In this document: in pieces, positions 43,701 to 55,700 of the stretch | How positions within the stretch are numbered: position 1 is the stretch's first letter | Layout: each line of letters opens with the position of its first letter | Assembly (NCBI GenBank): GCA_944548615.1 | Contig: OX155952.1 | Location: 38,746,350-38,810,349 of the forward strand | From: Micropterix aruncella | Lineage: Eukaryota > Arthropoda > Insecta > Lepidoptera > Micropterigidae | Direction of reading: 5' to 3' | DNA: 64,000 nucleotides | Translations under genes and position numbers: made by a program | The notes under the pieces: generated by a model | The model's database searches: none | Seen by the model: only the letters and a program-made list of their open reading frames with translations | What the model was told of the DNA's origin: nothing

Positions 43701-46700
43701 AGTGGTAGTTTATTCCACATGTCTACAACTCTATTTTGCAGAATGTTCTTAACAGGATTAGATTTAAATCTTGCTCAGTTTTTTGCTGTGACATTGAAGA
43801 TGTGTATTGATGTCGAATTTGAAAATATTCTGTAGCCCAGGTACATCGGAATTATTTGTGAGCATTTTATATGTCTCAATCAGGTCCCCTATTTGTCTTC
43901 TTTATTTGAGAGTAGTCCGTCCAAGTAATTCCAAGTCATCTTTTAAATTCCTATTCTTCAGGCCCACTGGCATTTTGGTTGCCCTTTGCTGCACCTTTTC
44001 TAGGTCATCTACATCTTTGCATAAGTAGGGGTTCCCGAACTGAAGCCATACTCAAGAATATGTCTCATATATGCCTTGTAGATCTTTTTAATAATAAACT
44101 CTTTATTTGCACTTAAAAAAAGTATACAAAAAAGGCGAGCTTATTGCCACATGGCAATGTCTTACAGCTAACCTAAACATAGTGGTACATGCGCGCATAG
44201 TGAAAATAAAGATTATTACATAACATACAGACAAGTGGAAGAATTTAAGACTAATAGTGCCCGAGGAGAGGAAATTGGGAGAGGAACAGGAGAGAAAGGG
44301 AAGAACTGGTTACTTCTTAGAAAGGTAGTAATCCTTAAGGTGAGTCTTGAACGATGGTAAAGAAGGCGAGTTTCGTATATTTGCTGGGAGATCGTTCCAG
44401 AGTCTTGCACCATGGACACAGAAAGAATAGGAATAGAAATCACTATTATGACTCGGAATTTTTAATAAACTGTCAGAGGCTGACCGAAGTACGAGACCGT
44501 GGGAACTTAGTGGTTCAAAAAGCTCCTAGAGATAGGATGGTGTTAATTGGGTGAGTACACGATATAGGAGAGCCAGTATATGAACATTTCTTCTTTGGCG
44601 TATTGGCAACCACTTTAACTGTGCCCTATAGTCGGACACGTGATCATACTTACGTAGACCGAAGATGAATCGTATGCATACATTTTGCAAACGTTCAAGT
44701 TTGTTGAGCAGTTCCTCTGATAAATCGAGATAAGCCACATCTGCATAGTCAAGGAGAGGCAAGAGGAGAGACTGTGCAAGAGATTTTTTTGTGTCCATAG
44801 GAAGAAATCTTCTGAGTGTTTAAACATCTCTATTGACAGATTTTGGAAAGCCTTCCTTATCAGATAGAGAGTAGAGTTGGAACATGCAAACATGTGTTTT
44901 TCCATTTTGAGATCATCACTAATTGTTATTCCAAGATCTTTTTGTTGCTTAACTGCTTATAATTGGATGTTTGCCAAAGAATCCCTAGAAAAGCTACTAT
45001 TTTTAAGTAGAAACTTGTCGGAATCAAAATTTAATTAATACACAAAATAAACGACTTTCCGAAAATTAAAAATATTTTGTTTATTGCAGATACAGAATCG
45101 CCTGAAGTTGACCGTTTCACTGTACAACTTCAGAAAGATGAGAATGGCCTCGGTATTACCATAGCAGGTATGCAATTTCTTTATAGTTCTCGAACAAACT
45201 GGAAAATATACAAACGGTGTTAAAATAATAATTTTAAAAAATATAATTAAATATTATAACACACAACATCTGTCTATTACCTCTATTAACTCGAGCACTG
45301 CTAGGCTGATTTATATTTGCAGATTTGTAATGGTCGATCTTCCACTTGTGAAGCTGTGTTAATCATTAGATATAATGTCATGTTGCAGCAAGAATGTCTG
45401 AAGATTATCTGCAATGATTTTCTCAAAATGGTCATGGCTTTTTCATATTTTGCACAAGATCTTTCGAAATGTTGATGATCTTGATAAATATGTCTAAATG
45501 AGTGATTAAAATTACTCGGTAGGTGTATTGTAGGAGTCTATCAGTATAATTATCCAAAAATGCTTTGCTGCAGGTTATGTCTGCGAGAAAGAAGAGCTGT
45601 CTGGCATTTTTGTGAAATCGGTAACCGCCGGCAGCGCAGCGGCTTTATCCGGGCGGATCCAAGTGAACGACCGGATTGTGGCCGTTGACGGAGTGTCCTT
45701 AGCCGGCCAGAGCAACCAACGAGCCGTGGACGCCCTCAAGAGCAGCGGCCATATTGTCACTTTGCAATTGGAGAGGTTAGTAGTGGGTGAAATGCATACT
45801 TCGGGGTCGTGTCATATTGGCAGATTGCAGCCGAATCTATAATCGAGTATCGGTTCAGTACTTGAGTAATGCTTAGCTAAGTATTAGCCGAGTACCCGGC
45901 GATACTTAAGTATTGAATGTGTTCGGATAGACGAGAAATGTCAGCTAACTCCGCTAAGTATGGCTCGAGTATTCATATAAGCGGAAATACTGTCAAACGT
46001 ATTGGACATTAAATGTGGAATATTATTATTTCCTAAACCGCTTGAAAATAAATTACCAAAATTTTTATTTCTTATGAGGAATTATGTTTACCATTGCCCA
46101 TTTATGCTTATTAATTTATAAATGTAGGTTTTGTCAAAATATTTCTAATTTTTGCAATGTTCATCTCGTTGCCAGTGTCAGAAAAAAAACCAAGCATTGT
46201 TTTGGTCGTGTTTGCGTTCGCTGTCATACAGTTTTGTCAACAGTTTTGTTAACCTTGTATCTTACGGATCTTCAGGTGCAATCACATCGCAGAACAGGTA
46301 TTTTGCTGATGACACGACGTTTTTCGCCAATCCTTTTCTAAGCACTGGACAGCTACAGCAGGATCTTGACAAGATCAAAGCGTGGAAGGAAAATTGGTTG
46401 CTTACCTTGAACACTGAGGAATGTGTAGTGTTTCACATCGGGAAAAGCAACCCCAACACAATATTCTCTGGCAAATGCCCTATAAGAAGCAGTTAATCAA
46501 CAAAAAGATATTGGAATAACAATTAATGATGATCTCATATGGGAAAAACACATAGTTTGCAATTGCTAAAAGAGCCAACTCCACTCTCTATCTGATAAGG
46601 AAGGCTGGAAAAGGTGCAGCGAAGGGCAACCAAAAAGCCAGTGGGCCCGAAGAATAGGAATTTAAAAGATCACTTGGAATTTCTTGGACTCACTGCTCTC

Positions 46701-49700
46701 AAACAAAGAAGACAAAGAGGGGACCTGATTGAGACATATAAAATTCTCACAAATTATTACGATGTACCTGGGCTAAAGAATATTTAAAATTCAATCGTCA
46801 ACACAAATCGAGGTCACAGGAAAAAAATCAACTGTGAACATTCTTCTCCAAAATAGAGTGGTGGACATGCGGAATATACTATCATTTCAAGTGATTAGTG
46901 CAAGCTATGTCAATCAATTTGAAAATAGACTCAATTTGTAGCTAAAAACTTGTTAATATTGTTTATAACTAGCTTTACAAGATCTGATCTGGACGTTTCA
47001 GCAAAGCTGCCTGGCCAGAATATAAATAATAATAATAATTCCAGACTTGGTGTTGTATAATTTTGATTCGAGTTGGTCACATTTAATGTTTTAGGTATCT
47101 CCGTGGACCAAAGTACGAGCAGTTGCAGCAGGCCATCGCGGCTAACGAGATAGCACCGAGTTCGACTCCCGCCGCCATCAATCCGTTCCTCGATATGCAT
47201 CGACCGGACACCTCCAGATCTTCCAGTCGCAGCCCAGGGGTTCCCGATATTCAGATGACGCAATTCGATAAAGGGTAATTTTTACCATTCAGAGCATGCT
47301 TCTCTTGACCTAACTAGTGAGAAAAAATGTACACATGAAGGTTTGTTCTGATAATCCTGGAAATGACTATTTGTGCTTGTAGATTTTTGATCTTGCTCCA
47401 ACTTTTCCCCCAGTCAAGCATTTATGATATGAAACGGCAACTTTATAACATACATATGTTTCACTCGTATGTTTTCCTGTACCAGAGGAATAGAGTTGTA
47501 CACATTCTTCTTTAACTCTTAGAAAGCTAGCCTTGGGAATGAAACTCACGACAGCATGTTTTCAACCCTCAAAAATCCTAGTTCAGCAAACAGAGGCTTG
47601 CAATTATTTCTGAATGGTATTTTCATGTTAGCTCCCACAGTGCATTTTTGGAGAATAAATACTTCGACTACATATGGTGCTCTTCCTCGAGCTAGTATGC
47701 TCCCTCAGATGTGATTTAATCAGTGCGTCATAAGCTGTTAATGTTGTTTTCTTGTCCATAGTCATTCGAATCCGAGATAAGGTACACGACGCTGAATCCA
47801 GTTTTTCAATGGCATCATTAAGTCATCCATGTATGTCATGACAATGTTCTTTCTATTCAACTCTCTATGGATATGTGGCTGACGAAATGTTGAAATATTA
47901 GTGCCGAATCGCACATACCAAAAGGTATATTTAAAATTGGTAATGTCCCGTCGACATCACAAATGCAGAATACTTTTTTTTCTTTAAAGACCTAAAATTG
48001 AAAATGTTTTTTTTGCGATGACTTATCTTTCGAGGTTTTGCGCGTTAGGAATAGACATTGCACATAATGAGCTCCGTCAGACGGAGGGTTCGGGTCCGAT
48101 CGAGAGCGTTCCCGATCGCCGTTGTAAAATTTCATTTTAATACTCGAAGTCTCGCAGTACCGAACGTTAATTCGTTCGTCGGCGCGGTCTCGTTCGTTCG
48201 ATGCGCAATTTTATTTCAATCATCGTCGTTCATCGTCGATCGTGCGGCCTCGGCGACTCCGGAGGCCGGCGACTCGGGAAGCGTCCGTCCGACGGTCGGT
48301 CTCTAGGAAGCTGCGCTCGTTTTCAGCGTCGAAGGCGAAGCGGCGGAGGGCGAGGCGGAGGGGGCGGGGGCGGGCGCGGAGCCGTCGGCGGAGGCGCTGC
48401 GGGCGGAGGAGGAGGCCATCGTGCGGCGCTGGCGGGCCGTGCTGGGCGCGGCGGCGCACATCGTGGTGGGGCGCGTGCGGCGGCGGGCGGGCGGCGGGCT
48501 GGGCATCTCGCTGGAGGGCACGGTGGACGTGGAGGGGGGCCGCGAGGTGCGGCCGCACCACTACGTGCGCTCCGTGCTGGCCGAGGGCCCGGTGGGGCGC
48601 GCGGGCCGCCACCGGCCGGGCGACGAGCTGCTGGAGGTCAACGGCCGCCGCCTGCTGGGCGTCAACCACCTGGAGGTGGTGGCCGTGCTCAAGGACCTGC
48701 CGCCCGACGTGGTGATGGTGTGCGCCCGGCCCGACGAGCCCCCCGCCGCCGCGCCCCCCCCCGACGCGCCCGCCGACCGCCGCGAGCCGCCGCCCCACGG
48801 GGCGCTCGTCAAGGTACTCGCCCCTTTAAATGTTTTATTTATACAAAAATAGATATTTCCGCACGGAGACTACTTTGAAATAAATACTTTACTTCGGAAG
48901 GAATCGCACAGTTAGCTCCGACCCTATACTTATACGACTGAAAAAATAATTATCTGCGATGTTCATGTTGCTTTAATTATCCTACATCAAAAATTAAAAT
49001 CATCTCTTGACTTTTTAAAATTTTTTCCATTTTTTGAGGAACGCAAGTAAATACCGTAAAAATTTATAATACTGCATTTCAAATACATATTCATTATTTT
49101 TCATCCATAATTCATCAATATTGCTAAGTAAAGTCTAAAAAAAAAATGTCGGCGATCGCTATGAAGGAATCGGGACTCGGGGTTGTTTTTTCGGCGTCGG
49201 AGTATATTGGTTTCTCTCTCTCCGGCGACGCTCGAGCGGGAGCGGGCGCGCTCGCAGAGAGGGCGAGGGGAGGGGGCGATTGCAGCGGTGTCGTTTGCAG
49301 GCCAAGTCGGACGGCAGCCTGGCGGGCGCGGGGGCGGCGGCCGCGGGCGGCGCGGAGCCGGGCGCCGCCCCGCCGCTGGCCGCCGCCAAGCTGCGCTCCC
49401 GCAGCCTCGAGCCCCTCACCGGCCTGGCCATGTGGGCCGAGCAGCCGCAGGTTATCGGTGAGTCTCCGCCTCCCCCTCTCCCCTCCCGTAACCTCGAGCC
49501 CCTCGCCGGACTCGCTATGTGTGCCGAGCGGCCGCAGCTCATCGGTGAGTCTCCCCTCCGTCTCTCCTCCGTCCTCCTCGTCCCTCCCGCAGCCTGGAGC
49601 CCCTCACTGGCCCGGTCATGCGGGCTTATCGGTGAGTCTTCCCTTCCCTCTCCTTTCCTCTCTCGCCCGTTCCGCCCTCCACTCCGCCCCTCCGCTGGCC

Positions 49701-52700
49701 ACTGCCAATCGGCACTTCCGCAGCCTCGAGCCCCTCACCGGCCTGGCCATGTGGGCCGAGCAGCCGCAGGTTATCGGTGAGTCTCCGCCTCCCCCTCTCC
49801 CCTCCCGTAACCTCGAGCCCCTCGCCGGACTCGCTATGTGTGCCGAGCGGCCGCAGCTCATCGGTGAGTCTCCCCTCCGTCTCTCCTCCGTCCTCCTCGT
49901 CCCTCCCGCAGCCTGGAGCCCCTCACTGGCCCGGTCATGCGGGCTTATCGGTGAGTCTTCCCTTCCCTCTCCTTTCCTCTCTCGCCCGTTCCGCCCTCCA
50001 CTCCGCCCCTCCGCTGGCCACTGCCAATCGGCACTTCCGCAGCCTCGAGCCCCTCACCGGCCTGGCCATGTGGGCCGAGCAGCCGCAGGTTATCGGTGAG
50101 TCTCCGCCTCCCCCTCTCCCCTCCCGTAACCTCGAGCCCCTCGCCGGACTCGCTATGTGTGCCGAGCGGCCGCAGCTCATCGGTGAGTCTCCCCTCCGTC
50201 TCTCCTCCGTCCTCCTCGTCCCTCCCGCAGCCTGGAGCCCCTCACTGGCCCGGTCATGCGGGCTTATCGGTGAGTCTTCCCTTCCCTCTCCTTTCCTCTC
50301 TCGCCCGTTCCGCCCTCCACTCCGCCCCTCCGCTGGCCACTGCCAATCGGCACTTCCGCAGCCTCGAGCCCCTCACCGGCCTGGCCATGTGGGCCGAGCA
50401 GCCGCAGGTTATCGGTGAGTCTCCGCCTCCCCCTCTCCCCTCCCGTAACCTCGAGCCCCTCGCCGGACTCGCTATGTGTGCCGAGCGGCCGCAGCTCATC
50501 GGTGAGTCTCCCCTCCGTCTCTCCTCCGTCCTCCTCGTCCCTCCCGCAGCCTGGAGCCCCTCACTGGCCCGGTCATGCGGGCTTATCGGTGAGTCTTCCC
50601 TTCCCTCTCCTTTCCTCTCTCGCCCGTTCCGCCCTCCACTCCGCCCCTCCGCTGGCCACTGCCAATCGGCACTTCCGCAGCCTCGAGCCCCTCACCGGCC
50701 TGGCCATGTGGGCCGAGCAGCCGCAGGTTATCGGTGAGTCTCCGCCTCCCCCTCTCCCCTCCCGTAACCTCGAGCCCCTCGCCGGACTCGCTATGTGTGC
50801 CGAGCGGCCGCAGCTCATCGGTGAGTCTCCCCTCCGTCTCTCCTCCGTCCTCCTCGTCCCTCCCGCAGCCTGGAGCCCCTCACTGGCCCGGTCATGCGGG
50901 CTTATCGGTGAGTCTTCCCTTCCCTCTCCTTTCCTCTCTCGCCCGTTCCGCCCTCCACTCCGCCCCTCCGCTGGCCACTGCCAATCGGCACTTCCGCAGC
51001 CTCGAGCCCCTCACCGGCCTGGCCATGTGGGCCGAGCAGCCGCAGGTTATCGGTGAGTCTCCGCCTCCCCCTCTCCCCTCCCGTAACCTCGAGCCCCTCG
51101 CCGGACTCGCTATGTGTGCCGAGCGGCCGCAGCTCATCGGTGAGTCTCCCCTCCGTCTCTCCTCCGTCCTCCTCGTCCCTCCCGCAGCCTGGAGCCCCTC
51201 ACTGGCCCGGTCATGCGGGCTTATCGGTGAGTCTTCCCTTCCCTCTCCTTTCCTCTCTCGCCCGTTCCGCCCTCCACTCCGCCCCTCCGCTGGCCACTGC
51301 CAATCGGCACTTCCGCAGCCTCGAGCCCCTCACCGGCCTGGCCATGTGGGCCGAGCAGCCGCAGGTTATCGGTGAGTCTCCGCCTCCCCCTCTCCCCTCC
51401 CGTAACCTCGAGCCCCTCGCCGGACTCGCTATGTGTGCCGAGCGGCCGCAGCTCATCGGTGAGTCTCCCCTCCGTCTCTCCTCCGTCCTCCTCGTCCCTC
51501 CCGCAGCCTGGAGCCCCTCACTGGCCCGGTCATGCGGGCTTATCGGTGAGTCTTCCCTTCCCTCTCCTTTCCTCTCTCGCCCGTTCCGCCCTCCACTCCG
51601 CCCCTCCGCTGGCCACTGCCAATCGGCACTTCCGCAGCCTCGAGCCCCTCACCGGCCTGGCCATGTGGGCCGAGCAGCCGCAGGTTATCGGTGAGTCTCC
51701 GCCTCCCCCTCTCCCCTCCCGTAACCTCGAGCCCCTCGCCGGACTCGCTATGTGTGCCGAGCGGCCGCAGCTCATCGGTGAGTCTCCCCTCCGTCTCTCC
51801 TCCGTCCTCCTCGTCCCTCCCGCAGCCTGGAGCCCCTCACTGGCCCGGTCATGCGGGCTTATCGGTGAGTCTTCCCTTCCCTCTCCTTTCCTCTCTCGCC
51901 CGTTCCGCCCTCCACTCCGCCCCTCCGCTGGCCACTGCCAATCGGCACTTCCGCAACCTCGCGCCCCTCTCCGGCCTGGTCGTGCGGGCTTAGCAACCTC
52001 AGCTCGTCGGTGAGTCTCCCTTTCCCAGTCCCTCTCTCCTCTCCCTCTCTAATTTATAAATAAATAAATGTACAACCGAAAGGCATACCCTCAAGCATTA
52101 TGTCTGATATTCAGGATGTCCCATTTATTAAAATAGGATGACATTGTTATGATCCATTGTTATTGTTATTATCTTTTTTTGTTCATTAAGAAGCTGAGCC
52201 TTGTGGAAGTTTTAGTAATTTATCGATCCAGTCATTATATTAGCCACTTTATTTCAAGTCACTGCAGCATTATATGTGATGCTTCCTTTATAGCTCAATT
52301 TTTAGGGCAAACAGCTGCAGTTAAATTGTTGCAGTTCCTCATACCCTTTGAGTGGGACTTTCTATCAACTTCGAGTATAGTTAAGCGGTTTTTCTTTTGT
52401 TTTGTTTTAATATATGGAGGAATATAAAATCGAAGACTATCGCGGTTGTTTGACATTATAAATAGGATAGAAAACGAATTTACCGCGTGAAATTTGTAGG
52501 ACCCGACGTTTCGGTGACGTTGTAGCCGCCGTTGTCTAGGGTAGACTGAGTCTACCCTAGACAACGGCGGCTGCAACGTCACCGAAACGTCGGGTCCTAC
52601 AAATTTCACGCGGTAAATTCGTTTTCTATCCTATTTATAATACGGAGGAATGTTGCAAAAAGAATGGAGCCCACTGGAAAGAAAAGGATTGACATGGCTC

Positions 52701-55700
52701 CGTGGTGGAATACCCTGCAGAGGCATTCCGCATTCTTCTTTCATTTTTCTTTCAGTCTTCCTATACAGTAATGACTGTAAACACAGTCACAGTCGTATAT
52801 AAAGTCGTATCTAGTATATAAAGAACGAGAGCCTTACTCGGATGCAAATATCTGCATTGAAATGGTGGTTGAGTTCGTATAGGAGATTTTTTCGGCAAAA
52901 GCACCATCCAAATGTTTCGTTAATAGAAGATTCGAAGAGCAAATTGCAATCGAATATAATTCAGAGATTGCGGCATGGCGATTTCGGGGTTGCCATTGGG
53001 ATGTTATTACTATATTTGGGAATACAGCATCGATGCTTTCGCTCTAAGATTATCGGAATCGACTATGAGTTAGCGATACTTAGAGAGTTAACTAAAAAAC
53101 CACGATTTTACGACTGATCAATTAACCGACCGAGATTTAAGTGGATATTAGCCGCCGTCGCACCGGGCTCTAGATAATCGATAGCGTGCGGTGATCGCGT
53201 ACAGGCGATAACTGCAGTTGCGTAAGCTAATTTCTCCACTAGAAGCTACTCGAGCTACTTTCTCGAGTACCATCGAGTACTATGCTTTTAGAGCGAAGGT
53301 CCAGCGAGGAGGCAATTGTACAATTTTAGGATACGGGCCGAACGAGAGAAGTTTTCCAGGAGCTAGGTAAATGAGGATTCGTAAGGGGAGTAGTGAAAAG
53401 AGCAGTTGCAGATTATCCGCGATGCGGTACACCGTGTTAGGGTATGATTTTGTGTTGCGCCTTTGGAAATGAGAAAGTAGGATTGGTCGGAGAGCGTCAC
53501 AGTGCGGGTTGCCTCGGCAGAGCTGGTGAAGGGCGAGCGCGGGCTGGGCTTCTCCATCCTGGACTACCAGGACCCGCTGCGGCCGGCGCGCGCCGTGGTG
53601 GTCATCCGCTCGCTCGTGCCGGGCGGCGTGGCGCAGCTGGACGGCCGCCTCATCCCCGGCGACCGCCTGCTCTTTGTCAACCATCAGGTGAGCCCCCTTC
53701 TTATCTCTATCGCCTTAACCCCTCACGTTGCGAGGTAAAAACACCTATCACTTTCGACTTTAAAAAATCGACGCGAGTCAACGGCCTTGAGAAAAACGAT
53801 CATAACTTATAAACCACTAAACGGAATAAAAAAAGATAAAGAGAAAAATGATCGCATTGAAATTTGACATATAAAACATTATAACCTTATCTCGTAAAAC
53901 AATTAAGATAATAATGAATAAATATTACAAAATTGGCAAACTGAAAAAAACTCGCCTATAAAATCATTTCGATTTTTTTGTAAATACAGTTTTTGTAAAT
54001 ATCAAAAATTGTAAATACAGTTATGTTCTTTATTAAATGCTTTACCAAAACGATATTTTTTTTTTACTTATTTGCATACAAAAATACGGAAAAAATATTT
54101 ATTTATTCAGCCAAGAAAAATTTTATTTATTCTCGTAAAAAAAAAATTTTTTAATTTTTAATTTGTGACTACTTATGGTATTTTTTTATATGAAATTCTT
54201 TCAAAATAACTTTATTACTACATCACTTCTTCTTAGAAATCACACCAGAACTTTGACCTTTGTCTGATATTATAGAAAAATCTAAAGTTTTGAGAGTTTC
54301 CGCGTTCGAACCTAATAATAAACTTTGAATGCCCATAATATAAAATTCGTTAGATTTTTTCAATTATATTGTCTTATCATAGACTTATTATATGTCTAAT
54401 AACTAATTACTATACTCCAAAGAGTCACATTTCATCGAAAAACTATGGAAAATCGCACTTTTTTCTCTCATAGTAATTATCAAAACAAGTTTCATTTTCG
54501 CGAGCCATATTAGAAAAACAACATATAATGTTCAAAATACGCCTAATTATGTGATAACTTAGGATGTAAATGAAGCAATACCTATTTTATTAGTAAATTA
54601 AAGCGACATTACGTCATGTTTCGCGATATATAGGGATATTTCACAAACATTACAAAATAAAAACGGCCATTTTTTCACATTGTTGGCCATTGTTGACAAA
54701 GTGTTTTCTTCGAAAATTCGTGAAAAACAGCAAATTGATTGTGGAAATTGAATAATCCTAATGGCTAAACTACTTAAAAAGGGAAATTACTTACTTTTAT
54801 CCGGTATACACTGCACTTATATCCACAAAACACTTCACAAAACAAACACTTCGCGGAACCTATACGCCGCCGCGGAGGGGCCGATCGACACTGCTGTTTT
54901 GACGTCTAATGCTGAGTTTTTAAATCGGCGGTCGATGTTATCGTCGTTGGCCGGCGAATGAAAGATTATTTGGCCATGTCGTCCCGCGGTCAGAAAGCAT
55001 TAAAGTACGACGATTCGAATCGTAAATTGCATTTTTCGCAGCGGCGAGCGCGATATCCAAAATCGGATGTTACGGATTGTTAGGCGGCCGCCATACATGT
55101 CCCCAAATGGATGTTACGTGCTTGAGGGGTTAAACTAATAACCCACCGTGTTTTGAAGAAACGCGCCAGAATCGATAAAACCAAAAAAATATATATATTT
55201 TACGGACGCCACCGTCTCTTTAATAGCAAAGACAAAAACTAATAAAAAAAAATAATACCAAAAAAAAATACTGGAAGGAAAAAAAATAATACCAGATACC
55301 CTAAAAAAACCAATCTCAGAGTGTGGGCTACGCTGGTTTTCATTGGATTTGGCCCGCAGAAAATGCCTTTCCCCCAGAACACCCGAAAAGAAACACGCAT
55401 ATATGAGAAACATTCGTATTTAATCCCGAGAAGAAGGCTCGCTCTGCAAAGATAGTTTTCAGTCGTGTCGCGTGTGCGCCGAAAGCACAAGCGCTCCCGC
55501 CGAAGACTGATGGGTTGATTTCCTTCCCGAGGGGGCGAAAATCCCAGTGAAATTGATTCGTGAGGTCAAACACTCGCATTATGTGATTTACGTCACATTA
55601 GCAGCAATTACGTAAAAAAACAGAGGTGCCCCAGGCTATGTGCAAGGAAACAAAAATCCGTTAACATCATACCCATTCGCGTCGGAAAATATCCCCAGAT

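Noticed and set aside
48201..48878. 157-225-aa ORFs in other frames over Patj exon 11
   Set aside because: Arg/Gly/Ala-rich or His-rich shadows of the PDZ3 exon caused by extreme GC content.
49402..52012. CRISPR-like direct repeat array
   Set aside because: Units are contiguous 319-bp copies with no variable spacers, in a eukaryotic gene.
49146..52013. Series of 166-317-aa ORFs on the plus strand and 81-aa ORFs on the minus strand
   Set aside because: They are readings of the 319-bp GC-rich array without stops; the period is not a multiple of three, so no repeat protein is maintained.
52842..53117. 91-aa plus-strand ORF
   Set aside because: No recognisable domain, no splice link to Patj exons, ordinary for sequence of this length.
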